Shown one piece after another: positions 36,610 to 45,984 of a DNA stretch of 64,000 nucleotides. Position numbers and translations under genes: made by a program. Numbering within the stretch: the first letter of the stretch is position 1; the number at the start of each line of letters is the position of its first letter. The DNA is from Brevibacterium pigmentatum (lineage in GTDB: Bacteria; Actinomycetota; Actinomycetes; Actinomycetales; Brevibacteriaceae): the NCBI RefSeq assembly GCF_011617465.1, contig NZ_CP050153.1, forward strand, positions 2,480,001-2,544,000, given 5' to 3'. The notes below the pieces were generated by a model, which was not told the DNA's origin, did not search any database, and worked only from the letters and a program-made list of their open reading frames with translations.

Positions 36610-36847
36610 GCCCTCGAGCCACCTCGCAGTACAGCAGCCTCGGCCATGGACGTCTCGCTCCTCACGTTCTTCGAATACCTGTGTCTCGGCCCAAGTCTAT
36701 AGTCCTCGGCCACGACAATTGTGCTCGCCCGCCGCACGGCAGTTGCAAAATTCCCTGGGACTGTCCTGGGCATCACTGCCAAACAGCCTTGTGCTCCCGC
36801 GGCAGGCCCGTGACCTCAGGTGCGTCGTCCGGAATATCGACGGTGGT

Positions 36848-39800
36848 TCACGGGATCCGCTGCGATATGACTTTCGACACTCCGTCGCCGTGCATCGTCA
36901 CTCCGTAGAGGGCATCGGCGATTTCCATCGTCCGCTTCTGGTGGGTGATGACGATGAGCTGCGATGAGTCCTGCAGCTCCTTGAACACCGTGAGCAGACG
37001 CGAGAGGTTGAGATCGTCGAGTGCCGCTTCGACCTCGTCCATGACGTAGAACGGGCTCGGCCGTGCTTTGAAGATCGCGACCAGCATGGCCACGGCCACT
37101 AGCGACCGCTCCCCGCCGGAGAGCAGAGACAGTCGTTTGACCTTCTTGCCGGCCGGGCGGGCGTGGACATCGACGCCGGTGGTGAGCATATCGTTCGGGT
37201 CCGTCAGGCTCAGTGCGCCCTCACCTCCGGGGAAGAGGCGGGAGAAGATGTCCTCGAACTCCCGCGCCGTATCCGCATAGGCTTCGGCGAAGACGCGTTC
37301 GACGTGCCGGTCGACCTCCTCGACAAGCTGCATGAGGTCCTTGCGCGAGGATTCGATGTCCGCGATCTGCTTCTCGAGGAACTGATGCCGTTCCTTCAGC
37401 GCCTCGTATTCCTCGAGCGCGAGCGGATTGACCGTGCCGATGCGCTTGAGCTGCGACGCCGCCTGCTTCTGCCGCTTCTCCACCTCGGCGCGCACATACG
37501 GACGATCCTCCCCGTCCTCGTCGAAGGACGGAACCGGCAGATGCGGCCCGAATTCGTCGATGAGACGGTCGATGCCCAGCCCCGTCTCCTCCTCCGATCG
37601 GTGCGCGATCTCCTCGAGTCGAAGCCGGAAACGTTCTTTCGCGAGTTCGGCTTCGGCCGCGGCGTCCTTGAGCTTCTGCAGCTGGGTTCGCGTCGACCCC
37701 AATTCCTCGCCGAGGCGGCCCTTCTCTTCGCGCAGACCGCCGCGTTCGTCAACGAGGACCTGGATCGCCTCACCGAGTTCGGCCACCGTGGAGGTGGCGA
37801 GCTCCGCGGCTTCGGCCGCGGTTTCGGCGATGAGCTGCACCGAGCCGGCCGCGCGCTTCTTCTTCGCGATCGTGCGCTGCGCCTGCTCCCGCGCTGCCTC
37901 TTCGGCCTTCGCCGCCCGCAGGAGGGAGTCCACCCGATCGCCTAAGAACCGGGCCCGGTCGGCAGCCGACCGGTGGCTGATGCGGGCTTCGACGAGGTCT
38001 TCCGAGGATTGGGCGACCTGTGCGCTCAGTTCGTCCCGCGCGGCGGTATCGACGACCTCGTCGACCTCGGCAGCTCCGGCCAGGGCTGCCGCGGCCGACT
38101 GAGAGTCGCGCTCGGCGGCCGCGAGGCGGGATTCGAGTTCGGTGGCATTCTCTTCTGCACGCTGCAGACGGGTGCGGGCCACACCGATATCACCGGTGAT
38201 GCGCGAGACCTCCTCGGCCGCGGCCATGATCTTCGCATCCGAGGAGTGAAGAGCATCGAGGGCTGCGGCTGATTCATCACGTGCCGCGGTCAGGCGCGGT
38301 TCGAGTTCCCTCAAGGAGGCGTCGAGCTTGCCCGCCCGAGCTTCGAGGTCGGAGATGAGGGAATGAGTGTCCTCGAGCGCGGTCTGCGAGGCCAGGCGTG
38401 TGCCCGAGGCGGTCCGGGCGCGGCTGATCCGGGTCGCGGTGAGCACTTCACCGTGGACGGTGACGGCGGTGAGTTCGGGCCGAGCTTCCGTCAGCTCGAT
38501 TCCGGTGCGCGCATCGGGGACGCAGACGACACCATTCAGCGCCCGGGCCAGCAGAACGCGCAGTTCGGGGACGTCGCTGTCGACGACGTCGGAGAGCCAG
38601 CGCAGGCCTTCCACCGCAGGCAGCGCGGGCAGGGTCGGCAGTGCGTCGAGGGCACTCCCGCCGCCCTTCCCGGACGATGCTTCGGCACCGGCGGGGATCG
38701 TCAGAGACACGTTCGTGTCCTCGCCGAGGTGGTCGAGCACTGCCAGCGCCACTTCGCTGTCATCGACGATGACACCAGACACCGTCGTCGACAGGGCCGC
38801 TGCCGCGGCCATCTCGAACCCGTGGTCGACGCTCAGCCGTTCGGTCACGGCCGTGCGAACTCCCGGCAGCTCCGCATTGACGATGTCTTCGAGGTCGGCT
38901 TCCAGAGCGGTGCCCAGGGCCAGGGCCTCCGCGCGGGCCTTCGCCGAGGACAGTTCGGAGGCGACCTTTGCCCGCTGTTCCTGCAGCTCGGTGCGTTCGG
39001 TCTCCAGCTTCTCGAGCTTCTCCTGCGCGGCCTCGTAGGCGGAGTCGAGTTCGGTCTCTCCGGCTTCGACGTCTTCGACACCGGTCTCGGCGGTTTCGAG
39101 TTCCCGGCTGCGCTCGGTGATGCGAGCGGAGACGGTTTCGATCTCCGTCTGGTTGGCTTCGATCCGAGACTTGAGGTCGGTGATCCGCTCGGCCGCTTGG
39201 GTCTGCTTCGACTGCAGAGCCGAACGGTTCTTCACCGCCTCGGTGATGGCGATCTGTGCGGCCTTGACCTCGTCCTCGGCAGTCTTCAGAGCTTGGGTGA
39301 GCTCTTCCTTCCGCTGCTGGCTGGCCTCGAGTGCGGTCGTCTTCTCGGTCACGGCCGCCTCGGCGTCGCCCAGCTCACCGCGGAACCGTTCGGCCTGTGC
39401 GCGCAGCTCTTCGGGTGACTTCGCTTCCCTCTGACCCAGGCTCGTGACCTCGGAGAGCAGATGGGAGCGTTTGTCCTGGGCACGTTGGCTCAGTCCTTGG
39501 GCGCGCACGATCTGCGTCTGTGTCCGCGACTCCGCGGTGCGTTGGACTTCGAGTTCGGAGTCGAGTTCGGACAGACGGGCTTCGATCTCGGAGAGTCGCG
39601 CCTCGGTACGGGTGCGGCGGTGGTCGAGCTCGGCGATGCGGTCGCTGTGATCTTCGCCGTCGCTGGATGAGGCGAGCGAAGACTGCATCCGCACGGCATC
39701 GTCGGCGAGCAGCCTGGCGGTGGCGTCGCGCAGAGTCGCTTGGACGGTCGCGGCTTTCGCTGCCGCTTCGGCCTGCCGCCCCAGGGGCCCCAACTGGCGG

Positions 39801-40396
39801 TTGAGTTCGGTGCGCAGGTCGGTGAGCCGGTCGAGGTTCGTCTGCAGTCCGGTGAGTTTGCGGACCGCTTTGTCCTTGCGCCGTCGGTGTTTGAGCACCC
39901 CGGCGGCCTCTTCGATGAAGCTGCGCCTCTCCAGCGGGTCGGCGTGGAGGATCGCGTCGAGGCGGCCCTGACCGACGATGACGTGCATCTCCTTGCCCAG
40001 GCCGGAATCATTGAGCAGCTCTTGGATGTCGAGCAGTCTGGCCGGGGCACCGTTGACGGCGTATTCGGATCCCCCGGTGCGGAAGAGGGTCCGCGAGATG
40101 GTCACCTCGGTGTAGTCGACGGGGATGGCTCCGTCGGTGTTGTCGATGGTCAGAGTCACCTCGGCGCGTCCCAGAGCCTGACGTTTCGAGGTTCCGGCGA
40201 AGATGACGTCGTCCATCTTTCCGCCGCGCAGATTCTTCGCACCCTGCTCGCCCATCACCCAGGACAGGGCGTCGACGACGTTGGACTTGCCCGAGCCGTT
40301 GGGTCCGACGACGCAGGTGATTCCCGGCTCGAATCGGAGGGTCGTCGCCGAGGCGAAGGACTTGAATCCCCGCAGTGTCAGGCTTTTGAGATGCAT
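36848..40396 (-). CDS. smc: Chromosome segregation protein SMC
   Basis: 1182 aa. It is a condensin ATPase. The N-terminal head has G-P-N-G-S-G-K-S-N (Walker A), two long coiled coils flank a hinge at ~510-660, and the C-terminal head has L-S-G-G-E-R-S-L and V-M-D-E-V-E-A-A-L-D-D. Met at 40396 (M-H-L-K-S-L-T-L-R-G-F-K-S-F) fits the family start and has GGGAG five bases upstream. Upstream and divergent is a tRNA-Asn gene. Confidence 0.96.
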   Translation of the reverse strand: MHLKSLTLRGFKSFASATTLRFEPGITCVVGPNGSGKSNVVDALSWVMGEQGAKNLRGGKMDDVIFAGTSKRQALGRAEVTLTIDNTDGAIPVDYTEVTISRTLFRTGGSEYAVNGAPARLLDIQELLNDSGLGKEMHVIVGQGRLDAILHADPLERRSFIEEAAGVLKHRRRKDKAVRKLTGLQTNLDRLTDLRTELNRQLGPLGRQAEAAAKAATVQATLRDATARLLADDAVRMQSSLASSSDGEDHSDRIAELDHRRTRTEARLSEIEARLSELDSELEVQRTAESRTQTQIVRAQGLSQRAQDKRSHLLSEVTSLGQREAKSPEELRAQAERFRGELGDAEAAVTEKTTALEASQQRKEELTQALKTAEDEVKAAQIAITEAVKNRSALQSKQTQAAERITDLKSRIEANQTEIETVSARITERSRELETAETGVEDVEAGETELDSAYEAAQEKLEKLETERTELQEQRAKVASELSSAKARAEALALGTALEADLEDIVNAELPGVRTAVTERLSVDHGFEMAAAAALSTTVSGVIVDDSEVALAVLDHLGEDTNVSLTIPAGAEASSGKGGGSALDALPTLPALPAVEGLRWLSDVVDSDVPELRVLLARALNGVVCVPDARTGIELTEARPELTAVTVHGEVLTATRISRARTASGTRLASQTALEDTHSLISDLEARAGKLDASLRELEPRLTAARDESAAALDALHSSDAKIMAAAEEVSRITGDIGVARTRLQRAEENATELESRLAAAERDSQSAAAALAGAAEVDEVVDTAARDELSAQVAQSSEDLVEARISHRSAADRARFLGDRVDSLLRAAKAEEAAREQAQRTIAKKKRAAGSVQLIAETAAEAAELATSTVAELGEAIQVLVDERGGLREEKGRLGEELGSTRTQLQKLKDAAAEAELAKERFRLRLEEIAHRSEEETGLGIDRLIDEFGPHLPVPSFDEDGEDRPYVRAEVEKRQKQAASQLKRIGTVNPLALEEYEALKERHQFLEKQIADIESSRKDLMQLVEEVDRHVERVFAEAYADTAREFEDIFSRLFPGGEGALSLTDPNDMLTTGVDVHARPAGKKVKRLSLLSGGERSLVAVAMLVAIFKARPSPFYVMDEVEAALDDLNLSRLLTVFKELQDSSQLIVITHQKRTMEIADALYGVTMHGDGVSKVISQRIP

Positions 40397-40483
40397 ATTG
40401 GCTCCCAGCATATCCGCAGGCGGCGGCAAGATCCCGAATCTTTTGGTAGAGTTTCTCCTCGTGCGTAGGCGACTGCGCTGTTT

Positions 40484-40556
40484 TCCTCCGTAGCTCAGTT
40501 GGCAGAGCATTCGACTGTTAATCGAAGGGTCGCTGGTTCGAGCCCAGCCGGGGGAG
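40484..40556 (+). tRNA. tRNA-Asn (GTT)
   Basis: 73-nt cloverleaf: acceptor TCCTCCG/CGGGGGA with one T-G pair, D-arm TAGCTCAGTTGGCAGAGCA, anticodon loop CTGTTAA with GTT at 40517-40519, and T-arm GCTGG-TTCGAGC-CCAGC. CCA is not encoded. It is followed immediately by a strong terminator. Confidence 0.97.
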
Positions 40557-40562
40557 CTGGAA

Positions 40563-40590
40563 GGGGCCCTGTCGTGCGCGGCAGGGCCCC
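40563..40590 (+). terminator. Terminator after tRNA-Asn
   Basis: GGGGCCCTG pairs with CAGGGCCCC around a 10-nt loop, followed by TCATCATTT, a weak T-rich tail. It lies 7 bp after the mature tRNA end. Confidence 0.85.
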
Positions 40591-40837
40591 TCATCATTTA
40601 ACGCCCCGTGGGGCGGTGAAGCACAGCGAAAGGCGACCGATGGGGGTCCGAGAAGAGGGATTTCCGACCATCTTCGCCCGTGTTCTGTCATGATCATGAG
40701 TGAGAAGTGTTCGGGTGCACTCGGCTCGGATTCCTTCGGCCACCTGTCCGATGCAGTCCATTCAAGGAAGGAACGCCGAGGCGGCAGCCCGTTCTCATCT
40801 GCTCCACTGAGGACCCGCGCCTGATCGGCCCGATCAT

Positions 40838-42664
40838 ATGAGCAGTGAACACACTAAGACTCAGGAGCTCATCGAGCACCTGAAGCATCCGACGACCGCA
40901 CTCAAGCCCTTCAAACGTGAAGGTTTGGACAAGGTCGTGTTCTTTGCGGCAGGCATCCTGGCCGTCGCGTTCGTCGTCTGGGGCTTCGTCTCCCCCGACA
41001 GCCTCGGTGCGGTGGCGGGCACGCTGCTGACCGGCGTGATGGACAACTTCGGGTGGCTCTTCGTCATCGCCGCCACGGTCTTCACGATCTTCGTCATCGT
41101 CGTCGCCGTCAGCAAGTTCGGACGGATTCCGCTGGGCAAGGACGATGAGAAGCCGGAGTTCAAGACCTCCTCGTGGATCGCGATGATGTTCGCCACCGGC
41201 ATGGGCATCGGCCTCGTCTTCTCCGCGGTCGGCGAACCCCTGTTCTTCTACATGTCGCCTCCCCCGAACACCGTCGACGGGTCCACGCCTCAGGCGATGG
41301 GCACGTCCATGGGCACGACGCTGTTCCACTGGACGCTCTACCCGTGGGCGATGTACGCCATCGTCGGCCTGGGTGTGGCCTACGGTTCGTTCCGTCTGGG
41401 TCGTTCGCAGCTGTTCTCGTCGATGTTCACCCCGCTGTTCGGCGAACGCGCCGTCAACGGAATCGGCGGCAAGGTCATCAACATCCTTGCGATCCTCGCG
41501 ACTCTGTTCGGCTCGGCCTGCTCGCTGGGCTTGGGCGCCATCCAGATCGGCGGCGGCATCGAGTCCGCAGGCATCATGTCCGATGTCTCCTCACCGGTCC
41601 TCGTCATCATCATCGCGATCCTCACCGCCGCCTTCGTCGCCTCGGCGGTCTCGGGTGTGGAGAAGGGCATCCAGTGGCTGTCGAACATCAACATGGTGCT
41701 CGCGGTCATCGTCGCCCTCATCGTCTTCATCGGCGGACCGACGCTGTTCATCCTCAACGTCATCCCCTCCTCGGTGGGTGCGTTCATCCAGGATCTGCCG
41801 CAGCTGGCCTCCCGGACGGCCGCCGACGGTCAGGGCGTCAATGAGTGGCTGTCGTCGTGGACGGTCTTCTACTGGGCATGGTGGGTGTCATGGTCGCCCT
41901 TCGTCGGTCTGTTCATCGCGCGCATCTCGCGTGGTCGCACCGTCCGTCAGTTCGTCACCGGCGTGCTCATCGTTCCCTCCGTCGTCTCGACCATATGGTT
42001 CGCGATCTTCGGCGGCGGTGCCATCGGCATCCAGGAGCGCGCCGAGCGCGGCGAGGGCACGGTCCAGGCGCTGGCGAAGGTCGTCGACGGCGAGCCGGAC
42101 ATCAACATGGACACGATCCTGTTCGACCTCCTCGGCGCTCTGCCTCTGCCGAACCTCATCGCGATCATCCTCATGATCGTCACGGTCATCCTCATTGCGA
42201 TCTTCTTCGTCACCGGCGCGGATTCCGCGTCGATCGTCATGGGCACCCTGTCGGCCAACGGCATGCAGGAGCCGGGCAAGGGTCTCGTGATCTTCTGGGG
42301 CACCGCGACCGGTGCCGTGGCTGCGGTCATGCTCTTGGCGGGTGGAACTGACCCCGCTGAGGCGCTCGACGGGCTGAAGAACATCACGATCGTCTCCGCC
42401 CTGCCGTTCGTCATCGTCATGCTGCTGCTGTGCGTGGCTGTCTGGAAGGACCTGTCGAAGGATCCGCTCATCATCCAGGAGCAGCTGGCCGCGCACGTGC
42501 TCGAGTCCTCGGTGGCAACCGCGGTCAACGAGTACGACGGCGAGGTCTTCGGCCTCGAAACCTCCGAACTCGAAATCGAGGACGAGGACGAGGACGAGAA
42601 TGCGGACAAGGACAAGGCCGAGTCGGACACGAAGTCCAAGAACGAGGACTCCCCGAAGGCCTAA
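40838..42664 (+). CDS. BCCT-family betaine/choline transporter
   Basis: 608-aa membrane protein with 12 helices that imports glycine betaine, choline or carnitine using Na+ or H+. The family Trp box is clear (W-T-V-F-Y-W-A-W-W-V-S-W-S-P-F-V-G-L-F-I-A) with G-M-G-I-G-L-V-F near residue 120. The C-terminal ~50 residues are extremely acidic then Lys-rich (E-D-E-D-E-D-E-N-A-D-K-D-K), a tail that in BetP-type proteins senses osmotic state. It likely serves osmoprotection. Confidence 0.94.
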   Translation: MSSEHTKTQELIEHLKHPTTALKPFKREGLDKVVFFAAGILAVAFVVWGFVSPDSLGAVAGTLLTGVMDNFGWLFVIAATVFTIFVIVVAVSKFGRIPLGKDDEKPEFKTSSWIAMMFATGMGIGLVFSAVGEPLFFYMSPPPNTVDGSTPQAMGTSMGTTLFHWTLYPWAMYAIVGLGVAYGSFRLGRSQLFSSMFTPLFGERAVNGIGGKVINILAILATLFGSACSLGLGAIQIGGGIESAGIMSDVSSPVLVIIIAILTAAFVASAVSGVEKGIQWLSNINMVLAVIVALIVFIGGPTLFILNVIPSSVGAFIQDLPQLASRTAADGQGVNEWLSSWTVFYWAWWVSWSPFVGLFIARISRGRTVRQFVTGVLIVPSVVSTIWFAIFGGGAIGIQERAERGEGTVQALAKVVDGEPDINMDTILFDLLGALPLPNLIAIILMIVTVILIAIFFVTGADSASIVMGTLSANGMQEPGKGLVIFWGTATGAVAAVMLLAGGTDPAEALDGLKNITIVSALPFVIVMLLLCVAVWKDLSKDPLIIQEQLAAHVLESSVATAVNEYDGEVFGLETSELEIEDEDEDENADKDKAESDTKSKNEDSPKA

Positions 42665-42677
42665 AACGCATTGACTA

Positions 42678-42733
42678 CTACCTGACGGCGGCCCAGCTAC
42701 CTCGCGCGAGGTTGCTGGGCCGCCGTCAGGTAG
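42678..42733 (+). terminator. Very long hairpin after BCCT gene
   Basis: A perfect 20-bp stem joins 42678-42697 with 42714-42733. The loop itself pairs further (ACCTCG/CGAGGT), giving a nearly continuous 56-nt palindrome with one T-T mismatch. It begins 13 bp past the BCCT stop and ends 24 bp before the next ATG, so it probably blocks read-through. Confidence 0.85.
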
Positions 42734-42757
42734 TTCTGAGGAAATGGAAGTCGACAG

Positions 42758-43255
42758 ATGCACAGAGTGATCAGGCGCGAGGGGAACATCTCGAAGTTCA
42801 TCGGTTGGATGCTGGTCGTCATGGCGATACTCGCGTTCATCACGGTGATCCTCTTGGCGATCTTCGCCGATCCCATACTTCTCATCTTCCTCTTCGGCCC
42901 GGTCATCCTTCTCATCGGCGCGTGGGTGAATTTCCACATGGGTGCACGCGCCCGGCTGGAGATCACGCCCGAGGAGTTCATCTGGTGCGGCTTCACCGGC
43001 AGACCCCGACGGATTGCGTGGCGGGATCTCGACCGCATCCTCATCCCTGCCCCTGGTTCTCGTTATCGGCTGGCGGCGGCCGCGGGTCTCAGAGACGGTC
43101 GGATCGTCGAAATCGACTCACTGTGGCTGTCTCCGACGAACCCCGCGAACGTACTCGCGCCGCCCGACCACACCGAGGCGCAACGGGCCCTCATCGACGG
43201 CCACAAAGCCTATTTGGCACGAGCGTCCGCTCAGACCCATTCCCCCATGCGCTGA
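42758..43255 (+). CDS. Two-TM bacterial PH-domain-like protein
   Basis: 165 aa. Two adjacent TM helices (~13-37, ~40-60) precede a β-rich domain (A-R-L-E-I-T-P-E-E-F-I-W-C-G-F, R-I-A-W-R-D-L-D-R-I-L-I-P) that fits the bacterial PH fold (bPH2-like). Function is unknown; such proteins are often envelope-associated. GGAAATGGAAG precedes the ATG weakly. It is isolated by the hairpin upstream and a repeat copy downstream. Confidence 0.72.
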   Translation: MHRVIRREGNISKFIGWMLVVMAILAFITVILLAIFADPILLIFLFGPVILLIGAWVNFHMGARARLEITPEEFIWCGFTGRPRRIAWRDLDRILIPAPGSRYRLAAAAGLRDGRIVEIDSLWLSPTNPANVLAPPDHTEAQRALIDGHKAYLARASAQTHSPMR

Positions 43256-43293
43256 TCGCAGGAGTCCTTCACCACTGGTGTCGTGTCACCCCG

Positions 43294-43374
43294 ATGCAGC
43301 GGTGCACATTGCCGCCGTTGATGAATGATGGCGCACTGACGGTAGGAAGCGCCGCGAATGGGAGGAACTAGGAG
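43294..43374 (+). repeat. Interspersed structured repeat, copy C
   Basis: Contains ATGCAGCGG, GCCGTTGATGAATGATGG and GGTAGGAAGC, aligning with copies A and B 10 kb away. The second hairpin is GGCGC/GCGCC (43330-43353), where copy B has GCTGC/GCAGC. The stem is kept while its bases change. It lies in the spacer between the converging PH-like gene and mutM. Confidence 0.6.
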
Positions 43375-43403
43375 CTGCGGTGCGTTGACTGATCCGCGGT
43401 GCG

Positions 43404-44318
43404 TTACCGGTACCGCGGCGGCTTCTGACAGTTCGGGCAGAAGTGAGAGCCCCGCCCGCCGACGGTGATCTTGACGATCTCCGTCCCGCAGCGCACGCAT
43501 TCCTGTCCTCCGCGCCCGTAGACGAGCAGAGCCCGGTCGAAGTAACCGGATTCGCCGTTGACGTTGACGTAGAGAGCGTCGAAGCTCGTGCCGCCCACGG
43601 CCAGGGCATCGCTCATCACCTTCGTCGCGGATTCGAGAACCTCGACGAGGCGGCTCTTCCGTGTCCGCGCCGACACCGCCAGAGGGTGGACTCCCGCCCG
43701 GAACAGTGCCTCATCGGCGTAGATGTTCCCGATCCCGCTGACGAGCGTCTGATCGAGCAGCGCGGCCTTGATCGCCGTGCGCTTCTTCGCCAGGTCCGCC
43801 ACGACCCGTTCCGGATCGAACGCGGGCTCGAGCGGATCGGCAGCGATATGCACCGCCGAGGCGGGGACGAGCCGACCGTAGCCGTGCACAAGAGGTTGGA
43901 CGCCGATATGGCCGAAGATCCGTTGGTCGACGAAGCGCAGTTCGCGTTCGCTGTCGAGGTGGAGAATCGCCCGAGTGTGCCGATGGATCTCCTCGCCGGG
44001 CGAGTGGATGCGCAGCTGGCCGCTCATACCCAGATGCACGAGGATGCCGAGTTCGGGCCTCGGCGTCGACTGCCCGGAAGTGACGGCATTCCCCTCCCCC
44101 AGGCTCAGCCACATGAACTTCCCGCGCCGTTCGGCACGAAGGATGTGCGCCCCGGTCACAGCCGAAACGAACCCGGAGACCGCGGACGGATCGATGCGCC
44201 GCTGGGACGTCGTGCCCAGAATTCGGGGATCGGCCACCTCGGCGCCGGTGATCGTGGTTCCGGCCGTCCATTCGTCGACGCCGCGACGAACGCTTTCGAC
44301 CTCGGGAAGCTCAGGCAT
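43404..44318 (-). CDS. mutM: Formamidopyrimidine-DNA glycosylase
   Basis: 304 aa. It excises 8-oxoguanine and formamidopyrimidines and has AP-lyase activity. The N-terminal P-E-L-P-E-V-E provides the catalytic Pro1/Glu2. R-R-G-K-F-M-W-L holds the conserved Lys, the H2TH motif includes G-I-G-N-I-Y-A-D-E-A-L, and the C-terminal zinc finger is C-V-R-C-G ... C-P-N-C. It follows rnc on the same strand with ~95 bp between them. Confidence 0.96.
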   Translation of the reverse strand: MPELPEVESVRRGVDEWTAGTTITGAEVADPRILGTTSQRRIDPSAVSGFVSAVTGAHILRAERRGKFMWLSLGEGNAVTSGQSTPRPELGILVHLGMSGQLRIHSPGEEIHRHTRAILHLDSERELRFVDQRIFGHIGVQPLVHGYGRLVPASAVHIAADPLEPAFDPERVVADLAKKRTAIKAALLDQTLVSGIGNIYADEALFRAGVHPLAVSARTRKSRLVEVLESATKVMSDALAVGGTSFDALYVNVNGESGYFDRALLVYGRGGQECVRCGTEIVKITVGGRGSHFCPNCQKPPRYR

Positions 44319-44412
44319 CAGGACATCGCCCCTTCAGTCAGCAAGGAAGACCACAGCGAAGAACCTGTCGGCGAAGAAGACCCCAGCAATGGACCCACCG
44401 GCAGAGGCGAAC

Positions 44413-45117
44413 TCAGCGCCGGTAGTCCGGGTAGATGGTGCGGATGGCTTTGACGGCCACCTCGGCGGCCGCGGCTTCGGCGGCCTTCTTCGAGGATCCG
44501 TCGCCGGCGCCCCAGTTGTTCGCACCGAGCATCGCGGTGGCGGTGAAGACCATGGCGTGGTCGGGCCCGGACGAGGTGATCTCGTAGCTCACGGTGCCGA
44601 GGTCGAGGTCGGCAGCGGCCTCCTGCAGGGTGGTCTTGAAGTCCATCCCCGCGCCGAGGTTGACCGCGTCGTCGAGCATTCCGTCGATGAGACGGTGGAC
44701 GAAGGCGAAGGCCTCTTCGCGTCCGCGGGAGACGAAGGTCGCGCCGATGAGGGCCTCGACGGTGTCGGCGAGGATCGAGTCCTTGTTCCGGCCTCCGGTC
44801 AGCTCCTCACCCTTGCCCAGCAGGATGTGCTCGCCGATTCCGTGCCGGCGGGCGATCGATGCCAGCGCCCGCGTGTTGACGACGGCCGAACGCATCTTGG
44901 CCAACTGGCCTTCGGGCAGATCCGGGTTGTCGTAGAACAGCGACTCAGTGGCCACAAGGCCGAGAACGGAGTCGCCGAGGAATTCGAGGCGCTCATTGGT
45001 GGGGATGCCACCGGCCTCGAAGGCGAATGAGCGGTGCGTGAGCGCGAGACGAAAAGTCTCGGGATCAATATCGATCCCGAGACTCTTCTTCAGTGCTGCT
45101 GTGGTGTCAGTGTCCAC
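44413..45117 (-). CDS. rnc: Ribonuclease III
   Basis: 234 aa. It cleaves double-stranded RNA in rRNA and mRNA processing. Signature N-E-R-L-E-F-L-G-D-S-V-L-G-L lies near residue 42 with downstream catalytic D/E in D-T-V-E-A-L-I-G-A. The C-terminal dsRBD includes G-D-G-S-S-K-K-A-A-E-A-A-A. The GTG start at 45117 is 4 bp after the rpmF stop and matches family length. The open frame above it is the rpmF mirror. Confidence 0.94.
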   Translation of the reverse strand: MDTDTTAALKKSLGIDIDPETFRLALTHRSFAFEAGGIPTNERLEFLGDSVLGLVATESLFYDNPDLPEGQLAKMRSAVVNTRALASIARRHGIGEHILLGKGEELTGGRNKDSILADTVEALIGATFVSRGREEAFAFVHRLIDGMLDDAVNLGAGMDFKTTLQEAAADLDLGTVSYEITSSGPDHAMVFTATAMLGANNWGAGDGSSKKAAEAAAAEVAVKAIRTIYPDYRR

Positions 45118-45121
45118 AGTC

Positions 45122-45325
45122 TCAGACGTCAGCGACCTTGCGGCCCTTGTACTCGAGGTACAGCGGGGTGCCGGCTGCGTCTTCGACGACCTTGGCCTGG
45201 TGGGGGCGCGAGTACACAACGCGACCGTTCTCCACAGTCTTGACCAGGTTCGGAGCCTTGGCCTTCCACTGCGAACGACGGTGGCGGGTGTTGCTGCGCG
45301 ACAATTTACGCTTCGGAACAGCCAC
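45122..45325 (-). CDS. rpmF: 50S ribosomal protein L32
   Basis: 67 aa, starting [17 protein letters not shown]. It lacks the zinc-binding Cys residues of C+ L32 proteins, so this is the zinc-independent form. It lies between DUF177 and rnc, the standard order. Confidence 0.96.
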   Translation of the reverse strand: MAVPKRKLSRSNTRHRRSQWKAKAPNLVKTVENGRVVYSRPHQAKVVEDAAGTPLYLEYKGRKVADV

Positions 45326-45327
45326 GT

Positions 45328-45846
45328 CTAGCTCTCTTTCTTCTCTTCCAACAGATTCTTCAATGATGCGAACGGCGATTCGGATTCGTCCTCGTCCACC
45401 TCGAGGTCCTCCCCCAGGGTGTAGCTGAACTCCTCGCTCTCATCCCGTGAGGGATTGAACGGCAGAGCCATCACGACGGCGTCTCTGATCGCGGGCTCGA
45501 GGTCGAGCTGATCCCGGTCGATGACGTAGGAGTCCTCGTCCCCTTCGGCCTGCTCATAGACGTACATCTCCTGGATGTCCACATCTATAGGCAGCTCGAT
45601 GGGTTCGAGCGTCCTCGCGTCTTCGCCGCGGGCCGTCGCCGAGACTGTCCCCGACACGTAGATCCCCTCCGACACACTCTCGAACATCAGCTCGAGCGTC
45701 AGTGGTGAACCTTCCGCAACCCCGATCACTTCGATCTTGAGATCCGCTGGAGCCGACAAGGTGGTGTTCACCCGTTCCCACTCACCCGGCTGACCGAGCA
45801 ATCCCATGGATCTGAGATCATAGACGAATTCAGATCTGTTCTTCAT
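45328..45846 (-). CDS. yceD: DUF177/YceD family protein
   Basis: 172 aa, acidic. It is known to be linked with rpmF and to affect 23S rRNA levels or processing in some bacteria and chloroplasts. Conserved elements seen are [16 protein letters not shown] and the acidic C-terminal half. The ATG at 45846 has GGAGG seven bases before it. Its stop is 2 bp before the L32 start. The Cys pair found in some members is absent. Confidence 0.9.
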   Translation of the reverse strand: MKNRSEFVYDLRSMGLLGQPGEWERVNTTLSAPADLKIEVIGVAEGSPLTLELMFESVSEGIYVSGTVSATARGEDARTLEPIELPIDVDIQEMYVYEQAEGDEDSYVIDRDQLDLEPAIRDAVVMALPFNPSRDESEEFSYTLGEDLEVDEDESESPFASLKNLLEEKKES

Positions 45847-45984
45847 GCCCTGTCCTCCTGGTGCGTTTGAGGATGTCGCTCCTGCGTTCACACGCGACTC
45901 ACCATTCTAATCATCTTGGGCGGCCATTACCAATCGATCCGGAACCGCACCGCCAGTGTTCCTCGTCACCACCACCGTTCCTCG

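Noticed and set aside
40484-40556. tRNA-Asn as an integration site
   Set aside because: tRNA genes are common targets, but no integrase, direct repeat of the tRNA end or foreign DNA follows; the flanks are smc and a BCCT gene.
40620-40680. Fourth copy of the structured repeat (GCGACCGATGGGGG)
   Set aside because: Only about 14 bases resemble copy B and neither hairpin is preserved.
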